Source: Nitzschia sp. DOCU1 (taxonomy: Eukaryota; Bacillariophyta; Bacillariophyceae; Bacillariales; Bacillariaceae). From it: DNA of 64,000 nt. The position numbers and the translations under genes were made by a program. The notes below the pieces were generated by a model. The model made no database searches, was not told where the DNA came from, and saw nothing but the letters and a program-made list of their open reading frames with translations. Shown piece after piece: positions 51,680-63,504 of this stretch; position 1 is the stretch's first letter, and each line of letters starts with the position of its first letter. The stretch is from contig OX595988.1 in assembly GCA_951394045.1 (NCBI GenBank), positions 3,549,352-3,613,351 on the forward strand. Reading direction: 5' to 3'.

Positions 51680-54600
51680 ATGTCTCTCTTGACGCAAGAC
51701 ACGGCAGAGGACCTTAAATCGACTGGCAAACGTCGCCGAAGAGATGGAGTCGCGCCAACTTCAAACGAGGCAAGGGATGATTCCTCATTGCCAGTGGACG
51801 AATCGCCGTCTGCAGACAAGGAATCTTCCAGTTCGAACCCAGCAGACAATGCACCAGATGGGCCATTACTGTCCCAGAAACGTCTCGATGGTGGACCGAC
51901 GAACGGATTCAAGGCATCGATAATGATCTCGGTCGTTATCCGATCCTCTGTCGCGTTGAAGGAACACATACTGAGTTATCGTACGACCCCAACCTGGAAC
52001 ACAAAAGGGGCAACAAGGACGGAACGGTCACTTGGGTCATTCCTAGTAACCAGCCCAAAACTAGCAAGCTCAAGCAAAATGCAAAGCCTGTCATGCGGCT
52101 TCTCATCATGCTGCGGCCTTTGACTCTGGCAATGCCACCCGAAGGGGACGCGACCACAGGAGTCAAGCAAGAAGACGACATTTTGCTGCCGCCCAAGTTT
52201 TCAGGTGTGACATTACCGGCCAAAGACTGCTCTCCGTTCCTCGTACGCTTTTCTTCGTCCTATGCCAAATCTCGCGCCCTGTCTCTGGGGGATTCTATAG
52301 CTTGTGGCTCGGACTCAAGCAAGGGCAAGGTTGGAGAATTAGCCTCGATTGCAGAATCTTTTGGTTCCTTTCGACTGGATGACAAGCTCCCCTACGTTCA
52401 GGTCTTTTTGGAGCGGCTTTCTACGGACGAGACCGCAGCTATGGAAGAGGCCTTGACCATTCCATGGCATTCCACTGCTGCAGCTCGACTCCTGCTGGGA
52501 GCCATGCCGCCCTCAAGTCGTCGTCATTCTCCTTGCCAGCAGAGGATGCATCGCTAGTTGTCGACTTTTTAACATGGTATTCCACAGAACGAATACGGGA
52601 CGAAACCGAACAAGTGTCGTCAAAAGAGGTGGAAGGTAGCTGTACCTTGTTGTATCTCATTCGCAGTACATTGCCTCGTTACAATGGGGTAGGTAATCGA
52701 GGAGAATCGTTCCATCGAAAAGACTCTTACACATCGGGTAGGACGCTCAAGCCCGACAAAAGGTCCTACTTCTATGAAAAGTCTCTTCGCTTGTGGGACA
52801 GCGGCTCCGACAAGGAGTGTCTATCAGATTGAGAATTCTTTCCGGATGAAGCCCCAAGCTACTATTGCGCTGTCTCGATCGGAATGCATTTTGATCGGAT
52901 CCTGCGGCGTCTCGATGAGCCCCCGAGCTACTATTGCGCCGTCCCGATCGGTATGCATTTTGATCGGATCTTGCGGCGTCTCGATCACAAAAAGAAATAG
53001 CACCCCAAATTTTTTGGAACAATTCTACCATGTTTTCGGCAGAGCAGAGCGCACTTCCGGTGTTTCAAAGTGAAGTCGCCCCTGGCGAGAGCGCATCGGC
53101 AGACAATCCCCAAGTAAACGAAGAGGCCACCGCGAAGAGCACCATCATTACAATGCCGGCGCCTGAGGAAATCAAAGGCAAATGGATGCGTGCTGTCGTT
53201 GTTTCCGTCCGTGCAACGTTTCCTCGCAAATCCGACAAAGACAAGGAGAATGAGTCCGATACACCGTCCCCAGTTTTGGTCATTCGGCGGCGCTTTCAAT
53301 ACGAATGGGCTAATTGCGTATATACTATTTGCTGGATGCCGGAGTCTTCGTCTTTCCTGCGACCAAGCTGGCCAAACGGAGTTCAAGACCCTGTCGACGA
53401 GGATTTGATCCTTCCGGAAGCCACCTTCCAGAATATCCATCGCCCTCCGTGTTTGGCATTTCAGTCGACTCTGTGCGCTCCTTGCTAAAGTGCTTCGATA
53501 TTCTGAAACGTCTTTGTCTCAGTGGAATGGATCCGGATTATATCGACCGGAAATTTTGCTTGGAGAATGCTCAGAATGGGACCATCCGGTTGTCATCACA
53601 CTCGGGAACGGTCCTTGCCTACGTTCGAAGATTTACTTTCGTCGGACAGTGCGCAAGAAGTCGACAAACCGGTCAATACTCGTGGTATCCTGACAACCGA
53701 CGAAGATATAGCTTTCCGGGGGATATTGGCGAGCTCCCACTATTCGCCCCCGATAAAGCAGGTCATGTCGAACTATAAATCGATGATGGCTTTCCCTTCC
53801 GTCTGTTTAGAGTTCGTAAGGCTGCGACTTAAAAACGGATACTATCGACATCTCGTCGCTGCCATCGTGAATGATTTGCAGGAGGCCTACGTGACAAACG
53901 TGTCTTTTCTCTTTTCTTGCTTTCTTACCCGGCTTCGCGGAAGAAGAATCAAGTGCCGGCGCGGAATGAAAAGGCGCCAAGTAGCAACAGCAAGGGATTA
54001 AGTCCGGGCAACAGCAAGACTAGGGAAGGCCGTCGAGATCACTCTCTAGTAGCTAGAAACTCCTTCCATTTCGAGGACGAGGCCCTTACTACCACCACGG
54101 AGCAGCCGACTGCAAGCTGGGCAAGGTGCAGGCCTTGGGTTGTTCATTTCCAAAGGAATGGTCGAGCATCACATTGGAACTTTGGGGTAGCTGCATCCGA
54201 AGGCATTGGAAAGGCAACTACCTTTATCGTTTCCCTACCCTTATTGACTTTCAAATCATGAACAAAGCATTTGCTCGCGGCCTGAATTTTACGCCTGTTC
54301 CAATGCCAAACGGTTACAAGAAACTAGGAACTATTATGCATCGGCCCTTGACGACGACGCCGGCGGTTTCTCTGTGCTTTTTGCTGGCTTTGGATCCTGT
54401 ACTTTCAAAGACAGGCACTGAAGACGATGATGGCGACGACGAGGATGGTGGTGGGTCATCTTCCGTGTGTTCCTTGAAATCGAGTGTCCTACACGAAATG
54501 ATTTCCGTCGCCTCTTCGGCTCCTTCAGCCACACACAAGACAATATAGCTTTGTTCGTCGGACCCTGCTGGATTCGGCTACGCTACAATATTTGCGAGAC

Positions 54601-55030
54601 AGTGGAGTGGACATCATCAAGGGAGACTACGTGGCGGAAAATTCGACCATGCTTTATCATGCCGCCACGTTCGACAGCTACGGCTTATTCTCGGGTCAGC
54701 AGGCCTCGATTGAAGCTAATTGTCTGCATGGAACGCTGTTGGACAAGCCGTCAATGTCCAAAACAAGGCCACATGTCAACGACGCATTTTGTTTTAGGGA
54801 AGCTTGCCAAGACGATTCAATCAGGTAGCAACAATTCGGCGCCGGGTACATCGTCGTGATGACAATAACGTCGAGGATTGACGAAACCAACATTTTCGAT
54901 GTGCATGAAGTCAAGCTCGAAGATATTTTGCGACGGGTAGAAATGCTGAAACGGATTCCTAGGGCATACTACCGACGGCTGCTTTCGTCACCACAACAAG
55001 CGCCGCAGCAAACTAATCAATTTATCTAAG
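51680..55030 (+). pseudogene. Decayed multi-frame gene with bromodomain-like segments
   Basis: Coding-like peptide segments follow one another on the plus strand but switch frame many times. Examples are MSLLTQDTAEDL with a basic patch near 51680, a long stretch to about 52557, EKSLRLWDSGSDKECLSD near 52775, SYYCAVPIGMHFDRILRRLD near 52925, FVRLRLKNGYYRHL near 53815, and DILRRVEMLKRIPRAYYRRL near 54925. The pattern of Y/F-C-x-x-x-P-I/M, ILRRL or VRLRL, and NGYYR is reminiscent of bromodomain helices of BRWD/PHIP-type chromatin proteins. I cannot join the pieces with convincing introns, so I regard it as broken. It could also be a many-exon gene that I fail to parse. Confidence 0.35.
52856..52993 (+). 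repeat. 69-bp in-frame tandem duplication
   Basis: AGCTACTATTGCGC starts two consecutive 69-bp units that encode 23 residues each (SYYCAVSIGMHFDRILRRLD and a near copy). Confidence 0.85.
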
Positions 55031-55303
55031 ATGGTACAGAAAATAAAAACAGCAACTAGTCATAAGGATTCCTTGTGCAATTGTTTCTAGTAGAGCACGA
55101 TTGATTGATGACGCAACTGTTCTGGTGGTTCCAATCTTTACTGCTTTAATATGATGATCTATGCTGATTCTTAATCATCGAGCCTTTAGCTTCAACTGCT
55201 GGAATGGCAACGAATGACTATTAGCAAACAAATTTTCATGTCGCGATGCGAAATCTACGCGAAGGCGAGCGATTGAACACGGAATATTCCATTACAACGT
55301 AAC

Positions 55304-57292
55304 TAGATTTATCATCTATCTATTCATCGAACTTTTGGCTTCGTTTTTGTGTTCTCACACAAAAAGTTACTTAGCCCCACCGCTACGTCAAAGCAGTTCG
55401 ATTTCGGAGGGGGTGGGCCACAGCTGCTCCGCCCGGTAGAGACAACAATCCGCTTCACTCGACGGCGTAGAACCGATTCCAATTCTCGGCTCCGACGACA
55501 GCCATTTGGACTCGTAATCCTCCTCCGATATTTGTTGTGGACCCCCAAACAGTTTTGCCACCGTACCCCGACCTTGTGTCACCAAATTGCGAGTAGTGAA
55601 ATCTCGGGAAATCGCATTGCATCCCCTCGGCTGCCTCCAAGAGGGCATATGCATTTACTTAAAGGGAAATTGATCTTGAGTGATTTTGATTACCTCGACT
55701 GCTTACACATAAATTTATAGTGAAATCACGGCGGGCGACCATCTTCCCTCTATTACAATCTAACTTTGCTTACCCTTTCTGGCAAGGTCGCTCTTTACAA
55801 TATTGTATATTATATTGACTTTGACTCTAGTTTAAATTTTCATGGTCTCCTTTTGATCACAGAGTGAGTTAGCGTCATCTAAAAAACGAACTCACGATAG
55901 ACCGCGTGGCCGACCATTTTTCCCATGGGTCGAATAGGGCATTGAAAAAGGGCTACTAAGTTTCTAACTACCTATTGTAATTTGACAAAAACTTTACAAG
56001 CGTCTTCAAATTAACCATAGCTTGCCGTTTACAGCTTGGGTGTGATTGTAGCATCCAGCTGGACAGCGATCGGCCCACTTCTCTATCTTGCTATCTTTCT
56101 GAAGTAGTCCGTCTAGTCGACGAGCGATTGACGTCAGCGTCCCACCCTGAAGAGCCTGGATTTGTAAGGCATATCAATCGTGTTTAACAAACAGTGTCAA
56201 ATGTTTTCTAGCTTATGCCCTTGCCTCAGAAACTGGCGGATGATGAATGTGGATTACTTTCAGCGACCGTGGGGCTTCATCGTGGGAAAAATCACGAAAC
56301 TGCTCGCAAACCACAGCAGAAACCGCTCGGATCTCAGCATTCCTTCCAACAAATCCGTCACTTTTTCACTCAATCGACCTCACTTTTTTGCGAAGGGAGC
56401 AATCTGCATCGTTCCTTTCTTCATCGTTGCCATGAACTTCATGGCGACGATGATCAGCTTTCTTCATCAACTTTCTTTTCACTCTGCTATGAACAGACCT
56501 CTACTGCGGCGATCACTATCATTTTGATGGTGCGGCTCAGCTGTAGCGAGATAACAGCCTGAAGGAGGAGAAATCCACGGTGAAGGTCCAGTTTGTGCCG
56601 GACCGCCCTGGAACACTCGTCCTGAAGGAAGCCAATATTGGGGGTGTACGTGGACTCAGTCTCTGGAGAGCCCTCCTGATTCGGTTGAACCATGACGCTA
56701 GCTCCCTGAGGCAAACGGAGCCGAAGCAGACCCTGGAAGAAAGTTGTTGGATGAAATGTTTGATTGTTGTGTTGGTGTTGGCGGAGGAATGATTCATGTG
56801 GTGGCGCCCTTCGGAACGGTGCACTCCAAACTTGCGTTTTTGCGACTTGACGGTGCCGTTTGATCATATTTCTTTCCCGCAGTGCTACTCACCTTGTTCT
56901 TTCCTCCTTTTGCAGGCGTCTGGCGTTGTTCTACAACGAAACCAACTTTTTCCAGAGCAACGATCCTGGTCCCTGATCTCGACCCCGATTCCAATTCTCC
57001 CCGCACACAAACAGCCTGATCAACGCAACCGGTTTGTGGTTCCGGTTTTAAAACGTCCTCCACTCGCGTACGTGTCTCGTCGCGGAGAGTTTAAGTGTAA
57101 CCTGTGCTGGTGCGTGGAGAATTGGAAATGCCGTGGAGTGAAGTGGATTGTTGTCTCTACCGGGCGGAGCAGCTGTGGCCCACCCCCTCCGAAATCGAAC
57201 TGCTTTGACGTAGCGGTGGGGCTCAGTAACTTTTTGTGTGAGAACACAAAAACGAAGCCAAAAGTTCGATGAATAGATAGATGATAAATCTA
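55304..57292. mobile_element. Element of about 2 kb with 163-bp terminal inverted repeats
   Basis: The left arm 55304-55466 and right arm 57130-57292 are reverse complements with few mismatches, starting TAGATTTATCATCTATCTAT and ending at ACAACAATCC.CTTCACTC.ACGGC. A diverged solo copy lies at 1982-2080. The interior has short ORFs on both strands (for example 56180-56527 plus and 56487-56867 minus), none with a recognised transposase motif, so it is probably non-autonomous. No clear target-site duplication is seen. Confidence 0.7.
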
Positions 57293-57383
57293 CCGGTAGA
57301 GGAGTAGCTAGCTAGGTTGCATCGTTTCTCGCACGATACATAACATATTATTGCTCCGAACAAAATACGTTCTAGTCCTACTA

Positions 57384-57506
57384 TTATTTCAAATCGGTTC
57401 TTGGCGACGCTTCCGTTTTGCGTATCATATTTTTCTTCGCAAACAGTGGTCCGGCACTCTTGTGCTTGAACTGGTGATGATCACTTTCGTCGTCTTCAGC
57501 AGGCAT
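57384..57506 (-). pseudogene. Orphan N-terminal fragment of an ABCA-type gene
   Basis: A 40-codon ORF starting MPAEDDESDHHQF at the ATG at 57506 and stopping after SPRTDLK. Its first 35 bases recur in the unspliced head of the adjoining transporter gene (60030-60064), and its end recurs near 60093-60150. I infer that it is the start of an ABCA gene cut off and left directly downstream of the truncated copy. Confidence 0.5.
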
Positions 57507-57513
57507 TATCAAA

Positions 57514-60067
57514 TTAATGGTCGTTTGTGCCTAATTTGAGTTTCTCCGCTTCGGCAGCATGCATGTTGAAGACTTGTTCCAAAGAGGTCTGACTGACTCC
57601 ATAGTCATCCAAAACGAGACGTTCCTTGTTCGCTTCCAAACTGGCAAAGATACTCGAAATCTTCACACCCTCCGAGTTGACTTCGTATCGGACCTTGGTA
57701 TCCTGGCGCTCCCGGAAAATATTGGAGGCATACGAAGTTACGATGTACTCCGCAATCTTTCGGATCCTCAACTCTACGGTCGCAAAGGCGGCGAGTTCGG
57801 CAAGGGTTGCTCCCGTCGGTGAAGTCGCACTCTTGTGAATATTGTAACCAATGGGATTCTGGTCGTTGATGACAGAAGATAGGTAGGTATCACCCGTCAA
57901 TTCCTGCAGGGCCGCAACCGTCTGATCCAGATTGAAGAAAATGTCTTCCGTCTCTGGCACGACGCCCCCTTCTTCTGCTGTTTGCGCCCCGGAGCTATTC
58001 AAACGCCCTTGACCGAGCTTCGAAACTACCTCGACATAGTCAGGATCCGACCGTTCCACGAGCTTGCACTTCATCTCTATCTGGTATCCTTTGCCGAATT
58101 TGTTCTTGAGATGCTGTGCCGATCCCAGAGCCCGGAGCCGCCCATTGGCCATGATGCCGATTCGAGGACACAAGGCCTCGCATTCTTCCATGCTGTGCGT
58201 CGTCAAAATGATGCTGGTGCGTTCTTCAGGAGCGACGTTTCTCCCGGCAACCATGTTGCTTACCATTTCCCAATTCTCGCGTCGAGCCACGGGGTCCACT
58301 CCGGTCGAGCACTCATCCAAAAAGACGATTTGAGGATCACCAATGGTAGCACATGCAAGACTCAAACGACGCTTCATTCCTCCACTGTAGTTTGCGGCCA
58401 AGCGATCGCTGTCGGATTCCGAAAGACCTACTTGGGCAAGCTTGGCAGAAGTCGCCTCCTTGACGAATTCCCTGGGAATCCCCTTGATCGTAGCGTAAAG
58501 CTCGACATGCTCTCTCCCGGTCATGTTGGCAAAGTGCGCATCGAACTGAGGACAGTATCCGACCCGACGACGGGTCTTTTCAGGCTCCCTTGATACGCTG
58601 TAGCCTGCCAGGGTCGCGTCGCCAGAAGTGGCGGGAAACTCGGCGGTCAGCATCTGCATAGTCGTCGTCTTTCCACTGCAAACACGAACGCAAGATTGTA
58701 AAGGGTGAGAGACAGAGACTCATGGTGCCTCGAGCCAAAAACCGAGACTTCAAAACTTACGCCCCGTTCACGCCCAGTAAGCCAAAAACTTTGCCAGGCG
58801 GGATACCCAGAGATAAATTATTGACTGCCTTCTTTCCGTTGTCGTACGTCTTCGACAATTTGTCGCACACAATAATGTCGTTATTGGCGCCGCCGCTGCC
58901 AACACGCTCCTCCTCCGCCAATACGTCGCTGTCCTCAGCTAGTTCCGTCGTGATGTCACGATCCGACGATTTCGGCCACGAGCACGTCAGGCACCAAGTG
59001 AACTTCTTCCAGGCCGAAACAATACTTGGATTAGTGCTCCAGATATCGATCTGGATAGCAAGAATGACGTAAACCACCGACTCCCACCCCAAAAAGACCA
59101 CGTCGTACAGCAACACTTCCTTGCTCCAAACGGTCGTCAAGCCGGGGTACAAGAACTTCACAAAGTCGATGTTGAGAGCAAAGTAGAGAGCGTGTCCGAG
59201 GCAGAAGCAAGGATGGAAGCGCAGAATCCAAGACAGGATGTTGGCAATATCCACCAGATTTTGCTTGGGTTCGTATGGGTCTCCCCCGATCAAGGTGAGA
59301 ATAATGACTGTGACCGGCCCGCCCATTCCGATCAAAAATCCAGAGATAATCGAGATGACGTTACAGAGGGCCGGCGATTTGAAGAGATAGGTCAGGCAGT
59401 ACGTGTATCCAGCGGCAGCGGGCCCGTAAAGAACCATGGCAGAAATCACCCCGCCAAGGACTCCAAACTCGGTCGTCGTGAAAGCATCAACCTTGAAGAT
59501 GAAAAACATCGCCACGACGATCCAAAGAGGAAACTGGTAGTTGACAATGTCCCATAGGTACGTCGAAACCCAATATCCCGAAGGCTTGACTCCCGTCACA
59601 GTCTGCAAGTGCTTGGCCTTGGATTCGCGTTCCGCCACGATGAATGTTCCAAGGCTTCCGGCAATAAATGGGAAACTCAAAACTAGCAAAAACCATGCCG
59701 TGAAAGCATCTTCCGTCTTTGCGATGGATTTCTCAAAGTCGGTAAGCGGCAACGGGTGGATAGTGGTTTGGATTGTGAAGTCGTCCGTACCCAAAGCAGC
59801 TCGTGCGATACCCTCTGTAGCCAAGGACATGTAGGTCGGTGTGACGTGCAATGCCGTAAAGTTGTATTGAATGAGATAGCCCAACCCAGTATAAGCTGGG
59901 CAGTCACTCGCATTGTTCAACAAAGTCTGGCCAAACGATTTTGCGAGCTCGCCAACGCTAGTACAATTTGCGAGCACGATTTCGTCGAACGAGCTACCAT
60001 CCTCAAGGATGCTTGTAGAATCGTTGAATTGGTGATGATCACTCTCGTCGTCTTCAGCAGGCTCAGC
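57514..60067 (-). CDS. ABC transporter, ABCA subfamily, C-terminal half (5'-truncated)
   Basis: Exons 60067-58761 and 58675-57514, with an 85-bp GT-AG intron (58676-58760) that splits the Walker A box. Counting from the GTG at 59977, 792 residues follow. After a lumenal stretch come several membrane spans beginning near residue 92, with the ABCA motif ERESKAKHLQTVTGV. The nucleotide-binding domain follows: Walker A GVNGAGKTTT at about 402-411, Q-loop Gln near 449, signature YSGGMKRR near 502, Walker B IVFLDECSTGVDP near 522 (Cys where Pro is usual), and H-loop TTHSMEE. The end LEQVFNMHA is typical of ABCA second halves. Lipid or sterol export is the usual role. There is no ATG between the in-frame stop at 60068-60070 and the transporter sequence, so it is truncated or needs an unseen exon. 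Confidence 0.75.
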
Positions 60068-60958
60068 TCATTTGCCTTGGCGTCATCGTCATACTTTGGA
60101 TCGCTACCGATTGGGTCGGTTCTCGGCGACGCTTCCTTTTTGCGCATCATGTACATCACTCTCTACTTTGTCGTCAGGTTCGGGTTGTTCGCTTCGTCGT
60201 CGTACTTTGGATTGCAATCAATTGGGTGGATACATCTCCTCGGAAACTTGAATCAGATACCGAACAGCGACGTGCAAGAACGAACAAACGAACTTTGCTT
60301 CCCCGTCTCCTAACCCCGTGTATTCTCCTCGTGGTGCAAAAGAATAGACATTACCAAGATCCAGCGTGGTATACAATAGAGGGGCCATGATGTTTTTGCC
60401 CGAGACACCGTACAGTCGACTAATCCAAGGTCAGCTGGACCACAGCAACATGGCCGCTCCTTGTTCCAAAGGAATGCGAGAGACGGATACCGGTCGGGCA
60501 CCCAATAATCGACAGGATCGACGGTAGCCCGCTGCAATGACCAATAAAATCGACAGGATCGACGGTAGCCCGCAATGGACTATTGAACATCCCTGTTATC
60601 TCATGGTCCCCTTCTTTAACTTGCACAAGCTGAGATTGATAAGTTTACAGCGCAAAACTGGGTAACCTTCAAGTCGGGAGCCTGGGCTGGATTGATCGAC
60701 AAACGTATTCATGGATGGATGGGATTCTTGAAGGAATGTTGGCAGATTCGAGTGGGCTCGGCCTTTGGAACGCTGGGAAATCTTGCTGGCAATACTCGAC
60801 ACTAGGAATCTTCACTCACATTTGCCAGAGCCGGCTCAAAACCACCCGAGCCGCCACCCATGGCGTCCGTTGCAAACAACTGGCTCCGTCTTTGTCTTTT
60901 AGCATCCTGATGTCTGCCAGAGAATAGACGTGTGGAGCAACCCCACCAAGTCAAGACA
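60068..60958. other. Rearranged flank with local duplications
   Basis: A segment near 60093-60142 encoding a PIGSDPKYDDDAK-like phrase recurs, diverged, at about 60192-60232. A 41-bp tandem repeat (TCGACAGGATCGACGGTAGC at 60509 and 60550) follows. No gene is supported here. Confidence 0.5.
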
Positions 60959-62006
60959 TTAGCTCGGGCCTCTGCACTTGTAGATCGACGGGGCGCCTCG
61001 TTCCCGCACATTGTTGTTCGCAGCTGGTGGATGATAACCAAAGGTAGATCTCTGGGCATTGTGTGGAAGTCGTTTGCTCTCAAGCAATTTATCAAGTCCA
61101 CCATGAATGCTGTCCATGACTTCAATTCCCTTTTTCAGACGTTTTTTTAGCTCTTGCTCCACATGCTCCATGGTTGGGCGTCGAGAAGCATAATGATGCC
61201 ACGCAGATTCCACTAGGGCCTTCCATTCTTTTGTCCAAGCAGCCTTGGGTGATGTCACAAACGGAGTCAATTGTTCGTCGACAAGTGCATAATTGCTGGT
61301 GCTGTTAGCAACGACTTGAATTTTGGGCCGCCGCTGATACGTATCATTCCAGACCAGCCGCTGTAACTTGTCCATCGTCACCTTTTTCAAATTCATTATT
61401 TCAAAAATAGCAGGGCAAAAGAATAGCAATCGCATTTGGCGTCATATAGTTTGTCTGTTGCGACTTCTGGTGCCACTAAATAGCAGAATTCAATCAACAG
61501 CAACGGCAAGAGTTAATTTCAAGAACGACGTGGATTTGATACAAAAGCATCACGCATGGCTCCTCGGCACTTACTAGATCGGGAACCACACATGGCTGTC
61601 AATTTCCAAGGGCCCTCCGTTCCGTTTTGCGGAATTTCCCTGGCCAAAAACAGATCAAGAGCCCAGATCAAAGATTCTGATGTCATCACGCTAGGTAGTA
61701 GAAGAACATTATATGAAAGGAGCGAGCGCACGAGGCAACAAGAAACAGTTAGACTAGCCCCCAAATGGTTTGTGTCAAAGCGATAGTACTCACAATATCG
61801 AATCCAATATTATCCGGCTTCAAATCGCGATGCATAATATGATGCTTATGCAAATGCGCTACTGCCGATGCCAAATCAAAGGCCGCCCATAGTCGATCCA
61901 CCGTCTGTTGATGCCGTCGTTCTTTGAGTTCTTGTGGCGCAACCGATCGAGCGGAAACTTCAATCATAGTCCAATGGATTCTTGTAAGCGGGTGGTAAAA
62001 GCGCAT
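60959..62006 (-). pseudogene. Serine/threonine protein-kinase pseudogene
   Basis: On the minus strand the first exon (to 61794) carries the catalytic loop HRDLKPDNIGFDI. A 103-bp intron (61691-61793, GTGAGT...TAG) leads in frame to RDDIRIFDLG, the DFG region. A 13-bp near-duplication (GATCTG repeated) then shifts the frame before LAREIP and WKLTAMCGS. A second intron (61476-61574, GTAAGT...TAG) joins to give MAPEVATDKLYDAKCDCYSFA, the APE segment. One base appears lost before EIMNLKKV, after which the C-lobe runs to the stop at 60959. Two frameshifts with intact introns mark a fairly young pseudogene. The sequence resembles a kinase group common in diatoms, but its N-lobe upstream of 62006 is not found clearly. 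Confidence 0.7.
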
Positions 62007-63504
62007 GCGAGAACGAAGATTCCTTTTGACGAAGCCACGCCATTACATAAAAATAGAAATTCATTGCAAAGACAACGCAACATCACCAACACTTGTCACA
62101 CCACGTTAGGGCGACAATTCATTTTGCTGTAAGCCTGCCATCATGGATTAAAAGCCACGTCGAATGCTGCTGTGGATTTCTTGAGATTAGAATCGAATCA
62201 TAGGAACACAGAGTACTCGTTTCCATTAAGACATGAACGGGGGAAAGCTTTCCTCATCCGCATTCTCATGCTTCCGTCCGACTTGCGCGTCCCACCACTG
62301 CATCGAATCCATCAACGTCACTTTAGCCCCCACCACCGCCACTCTCTCTGCTTTTCGACTCTAGTTGACCGGTATCAGATATTGTGTTCTTGTTCTGTCG
62401 TCCCATCGAAAGAAGCAGCCATTACAGCAAAAGGCGACAGTTAAGGCTAACCTGGCGTGCCTTTGATGAAACAGATGTCGAATACGTGCGGGTAGGCTTG
62501 ATCCGATGCCTCGGATCCTTGAAGTTCCTGTCTCTAGGAAGCGGTAAGCCCCATTTCCGCCATTTTTCCCGGGCTCTGTTCCAACGGTGGTGCTGTTTCG
62601 TCAGTCACCGGGCTCATCATGTCGGCTAAACACAAATCCAGGAGTCTTGCATGGAATCCTGTAAAGCTCTTGAAAAACCGGATATTCGGAAGTTTCGCTC
62701 TGAGGATCATGAGGGGTCCAAAAGTATCAATGGCCACGCTCGGAGCGAGAAGCAACAAGGGCGAAGACGTCGGGGTCCCTTCTTCCGCCGAAAGATCCAA
62801 AACGAGCAGTCATCTCTGCTTGAGAAGTGATACCAGAGCCAGTTATCCTGCGATGGGGCGACGATCTGACTATGGAACGCAGACAGATAAGGCTGAAGCT
62901 TTGAACGTTGACAATGGAATCTTCTTTCTTGCCGGCGGGGCGGGCGTGTGCGATCTTTTGTCTGTCAGTCGTCAGCGTTGAATCGAATGCGTCGAATGCA
63001 ATCTCTTGTCTGTCAGCCGTCAGCGGGGCTCCCTACGGTCATTTGGATCGGATCAATCAAACAGAAATGGAAGCATCAGCTCGAGAAACGACGCAACTCG
63101 GGTATCACACGACCATGATGATGCGAGGCATCAAAGGAGCATCACTCCATCACCAAAACAATAGTTTGAGTTCTTCGAGATGCATTAAATTGGGTTCATG
63201 GTTGTCCTTTCTGTTGCCATCCGCAAGATGGGGGGAAGCGCGATCACAAGTCTAGTAGTGTCGTCTCTGGACGAAATCCAGAATCCCGCCATGTATCTTA
63301 TTCCCTGCCTTCGCTTTTGAGTACCGACCCTTCGGTTTGTGGAAACCCACGGTGTCTCTATGCCAGTTCTCTTGGGATATTAATGAGTGCCCTCATGTTC
63401 GCTTTTGGCTACCGACGACGCTTCGGATTATGAACATGATAAATAATACGCCGATACTCTGGCGGATGAGTCTACTGAATGCTCCTACTACCACCGATAG
63501 CCAA
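62007..63504. other. Region without a supported gene
   Basis: Open frames at 62172-62444, 62619-62981 and 62908-63255 (plus) and 62534-62800 (minus) overlap and have no recognisable domain. A short direct repeat, TCTTTTGTCTGTCAGTCGTC near 62955 and a near copy at about 63002, is present. Degraded kinase N-lobe sequence may lie at its left end. Confidence 0.35.

Noticed and set aside
51331..51969. 212-codon minus-strand ORF with a poly-Leu run
   Set aside because: The Leu run comes from a CAG-type simple repeat and the frame is a shadow of the plus-strand coding-like region.
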